From NCBI RefSeq assembly GCF_025264645.1, contig NZ_CP073696.1, positions 3,596,001 through 3,660,000 on the forward strand: a stretch of DNA of 64,000 bases, given 5' to 3'. Each line of letters starts with the position of its first letter. The first letter of the stretch is position 1. This DNA comes from Edaphobacter lichenicola (GTDB taxonomy: Bacteria > Acidobacteriota > Terriglobia > Terriglobales > Acidobacteriaceae). This document shows positions 19,401 through 28,100 of this stretch, piece after piece. Position numbers and translations under genes: made by a program. The notes below the pieces were generated by a model, which was not told the origin of the DNA, did not search any database, and worked only from the letters and a program-made list of their open reading frames with translations.

Positions 19401-19864
19401 GCGACCTGGGCTTGCGAGATCGAAGTAGAAAGATCGGCGCTATCGGTATGGAGCAGCGAAACATCTTCGCTCGAGACTTCAACCATGACACTGTTTGAGC
19501 CGATCGCGAGTTTAATATCGCCTGAAACAACCTGGCCGATAGATACGGTCACATTCGTCGAAGTTCTTTCGAATCCTGCAGCCGAGACTTCGACCTTATA
19601 GTTGCCGGGTTTGAGCAATGGAGCGCGATAGTTGCCATTGGGGCCTGAGGCTAAAGTCTGCTTAAAGCCGGTATCGCTGTTCGTTATGAAGATCTTCGCA
19701 TTTGGCACAGCAGCACCGGTAGAATCCGTCACGATTCCCGCAATATCGCCGGCAGTCGTTGATTGAGCATGTAAAGCAACTGGAGTGGTTAAAACACAGA
19801 TGGCGCCCGAACCAAGGAGCGCCAAACTTAGAGATAGTATTGAGGGCCCGTGAAGATATTTCAT
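16466..19864 (-). CDS. Oar-like TonB-dependent outer-membrane receptor
   Basis: 1132 aa from ATG 19864 (a TTG four codons upstream is also open). Signal peptide at residues 1-34 (hydrophobic, ending ALHAQ). Residues about 38-120 are a carboxypeptidase-regulatory-like domain (GDIAGIVTDSTGAAVPNAKI), then a plug domain (about 130-260) and a beta-barrel ending in a terminal Phe (KGTITF), as expected for BAM-dependent insertion. The acidobacterial versions are annotated as Oar-like or TonB-dependent transporters and are thought to take up large nutrients, often oligosaccharides; substrate not readable here. No SusD-like partner is adjacent. The gene is monocistronic, with its own terminator and an inverted repeat upstream. 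Confidence 0.92.
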   Translation of the reverse strand: MKYLHGPSILSLSLALLGSGAICVLTTPVALHAQSTTAGDIAGIVTDSTGAAVPNAKIFITNSDTGFKQTLASGPNGNYRAPLLKPGNYKVEVSAAGFERTSTNVTVSIGQVVSGDIKLAIGSNSVMVEVSSEDVSLLHTDSADLSTSISQAQVANLPNPGNDLTYVAQVSPGAVINTSGGDGNFSVFGLPATSNTFTLNGSYENDPFLNLNNSGATNLLLGTNEVSEVNVTSNAYGAQFGGLGGAQVNEITISGTNKFHGNAVYQWNGRILNANSYFRNQTPDLTPRSFDNVNQFGGRIGGPILKDRLFFFVDYEGLRVVLPTSTTVFAPNATYIANAIASAPAADQAFYKQLFNVYQSAPGYSTATQSTTDPNAVTYTATAGNFTHEFLLTSRVDLKLTDKDTAFGHFKWDKGVQATWTDPINPIFNADSPQPSFEGTLGETHIVNSNISNQFLFGVIWYSSVFTNTNLAAANALVPYELNFTNLGGSFTTLGGEDDDWPQGRNVTNYQFSDDVSISHGRHTFQFGAYFRRDNVTDYSPSINTTPFVEADETGDFAAGNGLEQYTQQFPLRNTQPVGLYNLAGYGQDTWKLRQNLTLTAGVRLEHDSNPTCGTNCYSYTNGAFNSLNTSPTTSYSTLLTSGQHQAFPGFQAIAVNPRVGFSWSPFGPDSSTVVRGGFGLFTDVFPATVADNFLNNAPTNVGFTLNGPEKPTGETDPITGQPILNPAISANPANPTSGQNVAGASSRAFQAGFKNGASFDTLSNGVAGFAAPTIVTAAGKLHYPTYEEYSFQVEQALDPKKQTVLSLAYVGNHGYHEPVQNQSVNAFGVNNGSPGFDGPINFTGLPTTAPNQSFGAVNEVGNGAVSNYNGLLVGVSRHTKSLTLNFNYGWSHALDEISNGGILGFGQFGANYLTPVNPNNLKQNYGNSDYDTRQNITASYVYMLPYFGGPKLLTEGWQVSGTVFHHTGFPFSVVDGALQASNFGGSGFPGFLAAQVNGVKSCGGSAIFNTATGVTANPCAIANPGNFVDPTGFGQQRRNQIVAPSYTNTDFSILKGFKMPIPHSDTGRFQVGAQFFNLFNHPNFGTPINDLANPNFGAITTTVSTPTSILGSFLGGDASPRLIQLKGTITF

Positions 19865-19876
19865 GGCAACGTGCAA

Positions 19877-20392
19877 TGCAATTCAATTGCCATACGCGTT
19901 GCTCTCGTCAAATCTGCGGTAAACCACTATTTATCTGTGGTTTAGGTTTGGCTGCATTGCCGGAAAACTCGCTTGGAATATCCACACCGTTTTGAACACT
20001 TGTAAGTTCCATTTACGACGATTAGATCCCAAGCGAGTGCTCGAACGGTTCGGCATTAGACGTACACAGAAGCGGTAAGTTTCGAATCGATGACCTCCCT
20101 CCTTCAATTCTGACATTTTTTCTGTCGCAAATTGTCTCACGATTTATGGGTACATTTGAGGGATAGGCGGGAAGTCCCATGTTTTGAATGCGTTTTCAGT
20201 GAACTTCATCGTTTCTCCATATTTTGTCAAAAAAGTGGAAACTTTTACTTTATAAATACAAAAAACAGAATAATTGTCAGAGTTTTGTTCAAGTAATTCT
20301 CGGCTAGAACGGTGCTGCTGCATTGCTCTCGACAAAATCGACTGTCACACGAAGGCTTCAAAAAACTCGACGCAGCACTCGGTCTCGAACAC
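19877..20392. other. Promoter-proximal intergenic region of the receptor gene
   Basis: About 515 bp between two minus-strand genes. It holds the inverted repeat at 19920-19944 described separately and an A+T-rich tract around 20220-20280. I see no convincing coding frame and no known RNA. Confidence 0.45.
19920..19944 (-). promoter_or_regulatory. Inverted repeat, putative operator of the TonB-dependent receptor
   Basis: TAAACCAC (19920-19927), nine A+T-rich bases, GTGGTTTA (19937-19944): a perfect 8-bp inverted repeat, 56 bp upstream of the receptor ATG. The arm length and spacing fit a dimeric regulator binding one face of the helix. The identity of the regulator cannot be told. Confidence 0.45.
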
Positions 20393-21277
20393 TTACGCCT
20401 CCGGGCTCCCGTCTGCCACAAGCTTTGCAATCACCGACGTTAGGCTTGTGGCGCCTGTGATGTGTTCCGTGCCGGGCACACCGAAATGAATCCATCCCGA
20501 GTTGAAGCCATCGACCATCTCGGCGCGGGGTTCAGTCCGACCTTCCGGCATACCTTGCCCGACAAAGAATTCCGCCCACTTCTCACGCGGGACGGCAACC
20601 GCTTCGATGGTGCGTCCGAGTGAACTGCTCAGAGCTCGTGCAATATCGTTAGGGGAATACTGCTCAGGACCGGCAATCTCAATGTACCGAGTGCCAGCCC
20701 ACTCCTGACGCAAGACATCCGCCCCGACCTTGCCAATATCAGCCGTAGCAACCAGCGAGAATTTGCGATCCAAGGGATAAAGGTTAGAGAAGATCTTTCC
20801 TTCTGACTGCGCGGTGGTAATGTCCCATGCATGATTTTCCATGAACCAGCCAGCCCTCAGGAATGCGTGGGCGATGGGCAGATCTCCAAGCGTTTGCTCC
20901 AGGAGATGCGAACTGGTGATAAGTCCCAGCCCGCTGGGTTGGTGGGCTCCGATCGAGGAAAGATATACCGCTTTCTTCGGCAGAGCCTTTAAGAGAGCCG
21001 CACGGTAGGACGCCAAAGTCTTGCGCGTTTCCGGAAAGCCGAGAGCTGGCGCAAAGTTCGGTGGGACCATGAGAAACACTCCGTCTGTTCCTTCGAACGC
21101 GGATGCCAGTGCGTTCGAATCGTCGAAGTCAGCAGCCGCAACCTCTGCTCCGCGGTCTCTCCATTGCGCGGCTTTTTCAGGATTCCGAACAATCGCGCGA
21201 ACTCTTTTGCCCTGTGCCAATAGGTTCTCGGCAATAGCGCCGCCAACTCTTCCAGTGATTCCCATAATTGCGTACAT
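20393..21277 (-). CDS. NmrA-type NAD(P)-binding oxidoreductase-like protein
   Basis: 294 aa with a good ribosome site (AAAGGAGA) upstream of ATG 21277. The N-terminus is a Rossmann fold with GITGRVGG at residues 6-13, Arg28/Arg31 suited to an NADP phosphate, and the typical NmrA/HSCARG order with DFDDSNALASAFEGTDGVFL and a YLSSIGAHQPSG stretch near residues 105-116. The active-site YxxxK of classical dehydrogenases is not obvious, as in redox-sensing NmrA members and in quinone-type atypical reductases. It is divergently transcribed from a LysR regulator 133 bp away, the usual arrangement for a regulator and its target, so expression probably responds to an aromatic or oxidative signal. Confidence 0.85.
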   Translation of the reverse strand: MYAIMGITGRVGGAIAENLLAQGKRVRAIVRNPEKAAQWRDRGAEVAAADFDDSNALASAFEGTDGVFLMVPPNFAPALGFPETRKTLASYRAALLKALPKKAVYLSSIGAHQPSGLGLITSSHLLEQTLGDLPIAHAFLRAGWFMENHAWDITTAQSEGKIFSNLYPLDRKFSLVATADIGKVGADVLRQEWAGTRYIEIAGPEQYSPNDIARALSSSLGRTIEAVAVPREKWAEFFVGQGMPEGRTEPRAEMVDGFNSGWIHFGVPGTEHITGATSLTSVIAKLVADGSPEA

Positions 21278-21410
21278 TCGATTTCTCCTTTATTTCTTCC
21301 GATAGTCTTTCCATCGCGGAGAACGTGGGCTGTGACATCCGTTCTGCTGCGACCTGTACATCTGACGCGGTCAGCAATGACGGAGCGTCAGAACCCTACG
21401 CATTTTGTTC

Positions 21411-22346
21411 ATGACGACTTATCATGAATCGATGACATTTGATGATCGATTTCTTAACGGGTTCGGTGTTCTGGCCGCCGTCGTAAGAAACGGAAACTTC
21501 GCTGCAGCCGGAAAATCGTTAAACATGTCACAGTCGGGAGTGAGCCGCGCAATCGCACGCTTAGAGGCGCGGCTCGGCGCGCGTCTGCTCGAGCGCACGA
21601 CCCGTACCGTCACACTGAGCGAGGAAGGGCGCAGACTCTATGAACAGATCGTTCCCCTACTCTCGGGGTTGGAAGAAGCAGCGGCTTCGGTGGCAACTTC
21701 GAAAGACGCCGTTCGGGGAACTCTGCGGGTCAATATGGACCCGTTCATCGCGCAACTTATGCTTGGGCCGCAACTGAGCCGCTTTCTAAAACGGTTTCCG
21801 GGGCTTAAGCTTGAACTGATTGCACGTGACCGACTGGGCGATTTAGTTGCAGAAGGCTTTGATCTTGCCATCCGTTTCGGTGAGCCTCGTCCATCCACAC
21901 TCGTAGCCCGAAAACTTCTCAACACGAGGGTTGTTACTGTGGCGTCACCGGCCTATCTGAAGAAGGCGGGCCGTCCAAACCACCCCTCCGAGCTTAAGGA
22001 GGGCCATCATCGCATGATTGATTTTCGAGACCCTGAAACCGGGCGTGCCTACGAATGGGCTTTTCGGCAGGGCCGCAAGGAAGTAGAGATCAGCTCGAAC
22101 GCTCAGCTACTGCTCAGCGATGTTGCGACCCTTCACGCAGTTTGCCTCGCTGGCTACGGTATTGCACAACTCTTGGAGCTTGGGATCGAATCGTTGATCG
22201 AGAATGGACGCCTGGAAGTCATCTTTCCTGATTGGCTTGATGAAAGATTTCCTCTCTATGCGCTGCATCCCTCTCGTCATTATCTTCCCCCGAAGACGCG
22301 CGCGTTTCTCGACTTCGTCATCGCGACCGTAAAGTCCCCAACCTGA
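21411..22346 (+). CDS. LysR-family transcriptional regulator
   Basis: 311 aa from ATG 21411; an ATG at 21432 (seven codons in) is another possible start, and neither has a strong ribosome site. Winged HTH at about residues 17-68 (FLNGFGVLAAVVRNGNFAAA then SQSGVSRAIARLEARLGARL), linker helix, and a substrate-binding domain from residue 95. The binding domain resembles the CrgA/PP2551-type subgroup that controls nearby oxidoreductases. The divergent NmrA gene is the obvious target; the shared 133-bp gap should hold the operator, but I could not pick out a clear T-N11-A site by eye. Confidence 0.9.
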   Translation: MTTYHESMTFDDRFLNGFGVLAAVVRNGNFAAAGKSLNMSQSGVSRAIARLEARLGARLLERTTRTVTLSEEGRRLYEQIVPLLSGLEEAAASVATSKDAVRGTLRVNMDPFIAQLMLGPQLSRFLKRFPGLKLELIARDRLGDLVAEGFDLAIRFGEPRPSTLVARKLLNTRVVTVASPAYLKKAGRPNHPSELKEGHHRMIDFRDPETGRAYEWAFRQGRKEVEISSNAQLLLSDVATLHAVCLAGYGIAQLLELGIESLIENGRLEVIFPDWLDERFPLYALHPSRHYLPPKTRAFLDFVIATVKSPT

Positions 22347-22402
22347 TCTTCAATCTCTGATAAATGATCAGGGAGTGCTCAATCGCCAAGTCACGCGTTG
22401 TA

Positions 22403-23680
22403 CTACGAGAAGTTCCCAACCACTTCAGTGAGAGCAGCTATGCATTCGTGATCTAGTGCGTGTGGTGAATCGCGTCTCATCATTTTAAGGACTTCATCAG
22501 GATCGACTTTTTCTCGATAAGGGCGCGAAGAGGAAAGAGCTTCATAAATATCAGCTACTGTCAGAATTCTTGACAATAGAGGAATTTGCGCGGCAACCAG
22601 TCCATCTGGATAGCCTGATCCATCGAGCTTCTCGTGGTGATCTGAAGCTATCTTTGCAATCGCCTCAAATCCGGGAATTTTATCGAGAATCAGTTTTGTA
22701 TATCGAGGATGTTGATAAATGGAACTCCATTCCGCTGGAGTCAGGCTGGACGGCTTTTCGAGGATAGCGTGCGGTATGCCGAGTTTGCCGATGTCGTGAA
22801 GGAGCGCTGCACGTTGAACGAGTTTGATGTTGTCCTGATCTTGGCCCATCAAGTCAGCCATAGAAACAGAGATTCTAGCGACTTCCGTGGAGTGAGCGAA
22901 AGTAAACGGAGATTTGGCGTCAACCACCTCAGCGAATGCGTTGCATATGTTGTCGACTACGAACACGCTGCCATTAAGCGTTCTATGTTCGGGCTCAAGA
23001 TCAATCACCCTCTGTAGAAGTAGCGTGGAGTGAACTTCGTCACACAACTTATAGCGATCCTGAAAGAAATCTGAAGCCGCAACCAGGTTGGTGTCGAACC
23101 ACGTGCCACAGCGTCGCGATACGATCTCGATAGCGGTCGATCTGCCGTATCGTTGCGCGGCGATGTCAAGAGTCTGCGCGATATGAATGATGCGCGCTAT
23201 GAGAGATATCTGATCGCCGCTTAGTCCGCTGGGATTCCCACTGCCGTCCCAACGCTCGTCAACCTGATAGATTGCCTCTGCCACAGCGGGTGGTAGGCCA
23301 AGATCGTGCGATATGTGCGCGGCGCGTTTGCATCTATTCCTGATGTTTTGATTGTGGGGAGCGGCAACCTTTTGCTCAACACCTGTATAACCTACTCCGT
23401 CTCCAATCTCTGAGGGACGTGAAGACTCGATATCGCAGCCGACATCTTTTAGAAGAAGGGAGTAATAAAGATCCGAAAGCTGTTTTTCCGTTAATTGGAT
23501 GCGTTTACCAATCCGCATACCAATAATGCATGAGCGCAGAACGTGTCCCATCGGCTGCGCTTCGGTCAAATCAAGCGCGAAGGAGAGAGCCGAGGTCAAA
23601 GCCGAGAATGGTAGCTTATGAAGATCGGACGCTTCGGAACTCTCGATTGCTGCTCCAACGGTTGAGCATATCGTGCTCAT
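22403..23680 (-). CDS. Tandem HD-GYP phosphodiesterase, N-terminal copy degenerate
   Basis: 425 aa, AAGGAG ribosome site seven bases before ATG 23680. The C-terminal half is a good HD-GYP domain: HD at 295-296 in LLHDIGKLGIP, HHEKLDGSGYP with GYP at 356-358, and the VADIYEAL helix. Such enzymes hydrolyse cyclic di-GMP (some cGAMP) and lower its level. The N-terminal half repeats the fold: RWDGSGNPSGL (144-154) stands where the GYP loop should be, with Asn for Tyr, and LLKDVGCD (77-84) replaces LLHDIGK, losing the metal-binding His. It is therefore probably a regulatory or dimerisation copy. No receiver or sensor domain is fused. Confidence 0.88.
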   Translation of the reverse strand: MSTICSTVGAAIESSEASDLHKLPFSALTSALSFALDLTEAQPMGHVLRSCIIGMRIGKRIQLTEKQLSDLYYSLLLKDVGCDIESSRPSEIGDGVGYTGVEQKVAAPHNQNIRNRCKRAAHISHDLGLPPAVAEAIYQVDERWDGSGNPSGLSGDQISLIARIIHIAQTLDIAAQRYGRSTAIEIVSRRCGTWFDTNLVAASDFFQDRYKLCDEVHSTLLLQRVIDLEPEHRTLNGSVFVVDNICNAFAEVVDAKSPFTFAHSTEVARISVSMADLMGQDQDNIKLVQRAALLHDIGKLGIPHAILEKPSSLTPAEWSSIYQHPRYTKLILDKIPGFEAIAKIASDHHEKLDGSGYPDGLVAAQIPLLSRILTVADIYEALSSSRPYREKVDPDEVLKMMRRDSPHALDHECIAALTEVVGNFS

Positions 23681-23717
23681 GTCGATCTCCTTGTGCTGTC
23701 TTGTTACGGAGTAGAAA

Positions 23718-23750
23718 CGGCTACCATCGAATGACTATCGACGGTAGCCG
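23718..23750 (-). terminator. Stem-loop downstream of the OmpA-family gene
   Basis: CGGCTACC (23718-23725) pairs with GGTAGCCG (23743-23750), with a further ATCGA/TCGAC near-match inside the loop. It stands 20 nt past the OmpA-family stop, before the HD-GYP ribosome site, and is followed on the minus strand by TTTCTACT. Likely a weak intrinsic terminator. Confidence 0.55.
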
Positions 23751-23769
23751 GGTTAGAGGACCGCTTCGC

Positions 23770-25086
23770 TCAGGGATGCATCGAGAAAGCAGCGCGGCGG
23801 TTCTGTTGCCAGCATGCTTCGGTTTCCGCCGTACACACCTGTGCCTCCTTTCCATAACTGATGACGTGGATACGTTCTGGATCAAGCCCTTCTGAAATAA
23901 GCGCGTTACGCGCGGCAGTCGCGCGCTCCGCACCAAGAGCCAGGTTGTATTCCGCAGAACCACGCTCGTCAGCGTAGCCTTCCACCAGGACGCGGATGGA
24001 TGGGTTGTCGTGCAGGTATTGTGCGGCGTGTTTGATCGCAACCTGTGCATCCTGCCTGATGGCGGCACTGTCGTAATCAAAGAGAGCGTCCTGCACATTT
24101 TCGTGGAAGATCACGTCCTTTTTTGCTAATTCGGCTTTGTCAGAGCCGTCGTCTCCACCAACGGGAGCACCAGAATGTGAATTAACTCGAAATTTGGCAC
24201 TGCATTCGGCTGTCGTGGTTGGACTTGAGACCAGAGCAGCATGCCCTGTGATGAGATACTCGCCGGCAGGCATCCCCGTGGTGTTGAGAGTTACGCTGCG
24301 ACCTGAGCCTACAATCGCGCCTCCATTCGACGTCCAGGCGTACTTGACCTCCAGACGATCCGGCTCTGTCAAGGTGTGGCCAGTTATCGCAAGATGCTGA
24401 CCTTCCTCGATAGTGGTTACGTCCGTTCCACAGGTAAAGATAATCTCCCCTGGTCGTTGAACGGGCGGCGGGGGAGCGATTGCGAGTACTCTTTCCTTCG
24501 GTGTGAACTTGAAGACGATGCCCGCGCCGATCATCAGATGATTCTGCGCATCGTTAGTTCCGTTAGGCAGAGCTGTTCTCAGATAATCCACATCAAAAGC
24601 TCGAATGGCCAAACGCCGCGTGAGGTTTACATCGAGACCGCCACCCGCAGACAAAGCCCAACTTGATGCACTGGTAGTGGAAGAAGTTGCTGTCGGGAAG
24701 TAAGAGTCGCTTCCGTGAGCTCCACCGAATAAAACATCGGCATATGGCACCAGCCGATGCCCTGTTCGCGATATCTTAGGGCCGCCAAGAAACGTGAACA
24801 ACGTAAGATCCTGCCCAAGCAAGCTGATATCGTTTGCGTGGCCAGCAGTAAACTCTCCGCCCAGACTGAGCCAATCGTTGAGATAAAAATCTCCCGAGAC
24901 GTATCCGCCATTCAAGCCAAAGTAATTGGTCTGTCCTGGAGGTGCGTTTGAGTTGATATGGTTGAAGCCACCTGAGAGATCGAAGCGTGGAGCCATAAGT
25001 TCCTGATCGCCGGGGCCCCGCTGCCCGAAGGCAGCAGAGACCCCAACCATAACGAAGACCAGAGCGAGGTTGATAGAACGCAACAT
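23770..25086 (-). CDS. Outer-membrane beta-barrel protein with OmpA/Pal C-terminal domain
   Basis: 438 aa, excellent ribosome site (GGAAGGAGA) before ATG 25086. Signal peptide at 1-21 (cut after AAFG). Residues about 32-200 look like an eight-stranded OmpA-like barrel (GGFNHINSNAPPG, YVSGDFYLNDWLSLGGEF). A PKD/Ig-like region at about 225-305 (VKYAWTSNGGAIVGSGRSV) links to the OmpA/Pal peptidoglycan-binding domain at about 325-438, with VLVEGYADERGSAEYNLALG, ERATAARNAL and a late NRRA. The last domain should tie the outer membrane to peptidoglycan. It lies 49 nt downstream of the Ig-repeat lipoprotein gene on the same strand, so the two may be cotranscribed. Confidence 0.9.
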   Translation of the reverse strand: MLRSINLALVFVMVGVSAAFGQRGPGDQELMAPRFDLSGGFNHINSNAPPGQTNYFGLNGGYVSGDFYLNDWLSLGGEFTAGHANDISLLGQDLTLFTFLGGPKISRTGHRLVPYADVLFGGAHGSDSYFPTATSSTTSASSWALSAGGGLDVNLTRRLAIRAFDVDYLRTALPNGTNDAQNHLMIGAGIVFKFTPKERVLAIAPPPPVQRPGEIIFTCGTDVTTIEEGQHLAITGHTLTEPDRLEVKYAWTSNGGAIVGSGRSVTLNTTGMPAGEYLITGHAALVSSPTTTAECSAKFRVNSHSGAPVGGDDGSDKAELAKKDVIFHENVQDALFDYDSAAIRQDAQVAIKHAAQYLHDNPSIRVLVEGYADERGSAEYNLALGAERATAARNALISEGLDPERIHVISYGKEAQVCTAETEACWQQNRRAAFSMHP

Positions 25087-25098
25087 TTGAATCTCCTT

Positions 25099-25117
25099 CC
25101 GGGGCTTTGCGCCCCGG
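25099..25117 (-). terminator. Stem-loop between the Ig-repeat gene and the OmpA-family gene
   Basis: CCGGGGC - 5 nt - GCCCCGG, ten bases ahead of the OmpA-family ribosome site. No T-tract follows, so it is as likely to be a processing or stabilising hairpin in a two-gene transcript as a terminator. Confidence 0.5.
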
Positions 25118-25135
25118 TGTTAGGGATCTGGTGAA

Positions 25136-28100
25136 CTAGTACAGCAACGTGATCGAAGGCGAGGTTGTCAGCGCGCTCGTGTCCACCAGAACAAACCTGG
25201 TTGGCGTGATCGCGTAGATGACATCCGTGCCGTAGGTGTAACGGCCCGCCGTCGCATCTGTAAGGGTGTAAGCCTGTGTGCTGGTTACACCGAGTTGAAG
25301 CACATTGATGTTTCCTACGCCGACGTTTGAATCGATCGTGGAGGTTGCACTGCCTGCTCCATTGGCGACGAGGTTGCCCGAGGCGTTGATGCTCGCCAGG
25401 GAAGCAGCAACTGTAGTCCCGTAGACGAACGTGCCGTCGAACGTGGCCGTCGTAAACGGTGCTCCCGTCTGTGCTTCAAGGTTGCCGAGCCCGGCATAGC
25501 CTGATTCCAGGAAATATCCGTGATTCGGTGAGCTCAGGTAGAACACGCGCGGAGCAGGAGCAGGTCCGGTTGGTATGCCAAGCAGTGTGGGCGCCGGATA
25601 CTGCAGCGTTCCACGTCCGTAGGAAGCTACCGCACAAGTAATAGCTCCGGTAGTCGCATCGGAACCCAACAAACCACCTAACAAGCCAGTCAGGCCTGGC
25701 AGAAGTCCGGTTAGGCTGTTCACCAGCCCGGTTGTCCCGCCAAGGTCTACGTTGGTGATGTTGCAGTTTCCGTTAGCCGTTGCAGTTCCACGGAAGATAG
25801 TTGCAGTGGAGAGGTTGAGCACGTTCTCCAGGACCAGCCCTGTGACTAAGCCAGGATTGGTAGCAGAGTTTTCGTACCCGATGAACGGTCCGCTCATCGA
25901 CGCATTGCTGAAGCTGCTCTGCGTTTGAAGTTGAGTGGAGCCGGCAAGGAGGAGGAACGAGGAGTGCTTATCGATTGAAAGCACGAACGCTTGATTTGCG
26001 TTTACGAGGTAGACCGCATAGTCCGAGGGATAACCGGTCGGTGTATTCTCCGTGGTCATCGTAAGGGCTACTCGACCGTTCGCGTCGGACGCTGTATAGC
26101 TTCCGCCAAGAACCTCTGTGGTGTACGTTGTCGCTCCGTTGTTGGAGTCGCCGGTACCCACGATGGCTGAACCGGAGGCTGTGAATTGGCCGACCGCTGC
26201 CGCAGGTCCAGCGATAAGGCCGGCAGTGCAGGTAGGCAAGCACGGTGCGTCACCCGATAGTCCGAAGACGAAGCTGCCGTTGAGACCAGCGGTGAAGGCC
26301 GCTGTCTGTTGAGCCAGCATCGTACCCGAGCCACGAGTACCGACCAGACCAGCGTTGTCATACTCGATCAAGTCGGCCTGCGCCGAAGTAGTCGATGGAG
26401 ACACCGGAGCCTTTACCGAAATTGCATAGGTGGATGTTCCTGCCGTTGTTCCATCCGGATTTAGATCAGTGAGGGTCATCATGCCGCGGTTATCGGTACC
26501 GATCGTGTAAGTACCGAGGAAGCCGTTGCTGCTGATCGTGTTTCCAGAGGGGTTCGACGTTTGATGGTTGGCATCCATCTCGCCGCTGCTGATAGCGCCA
26601 GTGCCATCGGCAGTGAAGCTACCGACCGTCGCCGTCTGGTAGGCTAGAACACCCGCGAGAACATCGTCATAACCCTGGAAGAGATAAGCATATGGCCCAG
26701 TCAGTTCCGGATCATTCGGCGTTGTCGGGTAAACCACGAGCAATACAAGCGGCAGACTCGCCGTCTGAGGAGTGGTTTCGGTGTCGGTGACCTTCACAGT
26801 GAAACTGCTGGCCCCAGGTGCCGTCGGTGTTCCGCTGATGACGCCGCCAGTGGAGAGACTCAGACCGGCAGGCAAGCTGCCAGCGCTGATTTGATAGGTG
26901 TACGGAGTTATCCCACCAGTGGCGGTCAGGGTTTGCGTATAAGGCACACCCAGAATCGCGTTCGGCAGAGATCCCGTAAGACTGAGCGTTGAGATTGGGG
27001 AGACAGTCAGTGTGACTGGTCCGGTGGTCGTCACTACGGGGCTGCTGGAGTCGGTTGCCCTGACGGTAAGGTTTGCCGTTCCCGCAGTGGTTGGCGTTCC
27101 AGTGATAAGGCAATTCGTAGCCGTTAGACCAGCAGGGAGTGTGCCGGCTATGATCGTGCAGGAGTAAGGCCCCGTGCCTCCGCTCACACCAATCGATCCG
27201 CTGTAAAGCGTTTCGACAGTTGCATTCGGTGGTGAGGTAATCGTCAGACCTGCACTGGCTGCGGAGACCGTAAGAGTGACTGGTCCAGTTGTCGTGGCAG
27301 TCGGACTGCTGGAGTCGGTTGCCTTGACGGTAAGGTTCGCCGTTCCCGCAGTAGTGGGAGTGCCGCTCACCGTGCATCCGGAGAGAGAGAGTCCAGCAGG
27401 GAGTGTGCCGCCTGTGATGGTGCAAGAGTAAGGCGCCGTTCCTCCGATCACACCAATCAGGCCAGTGTACGGAACATTTACCGTCGCATTGGGTGGGGAT
27501 GTGAGCGTGAGAACAATACCGGCAGGCAAGACAGTCAGACTGACCGGCCCGGTGGTTGTTTCGACAATACTGCTTGAGTCAGTCGCTTTGACCGTTAGAT
27601 TCACGGTTCCTGCAACGGTTGGCGTTCCGCTGACCACGCAGCCAGAGATCGAGAGACCAGCCGGAAGAAGCCCGACAGTGATTAGGCAGGAATAAGGAGG
27701 CGTGCCCCCTGCTACTCCGATCGTCGCTGTGTAAGGAGCTCCCACAGTGGCGTTGGGAAGCGAGGAGAGTGTGAGAGAAAGAGGGGCGGGCAAGACAGTT
27801 AGGCTGACCGGCCCGGTGGTTGTCTCTACGACAGTGCTCGAGTCTGTTGCTTTGACCGTCAGGTTTGCCGTTCCTGCAACAGTTGGTGTTCCGCTGACAA
27901 CACAACCTGAGACTGTCAGGCCGGCAGGCAACGTCCCGGCAGTAATAGCGCAGGAGTAGGGCGAAGTTCCGCCGGCAACCCCAATCAACCCCGTATAAGG
28001 AACACCAACGGTGGCATTGGGCAGCGTAGACAACGTGAGCGTGAGTCCTGCAGGTGCGATCGTGATACTTACTGGTCCGGTAACTGTCTGAGCAGGAGAG

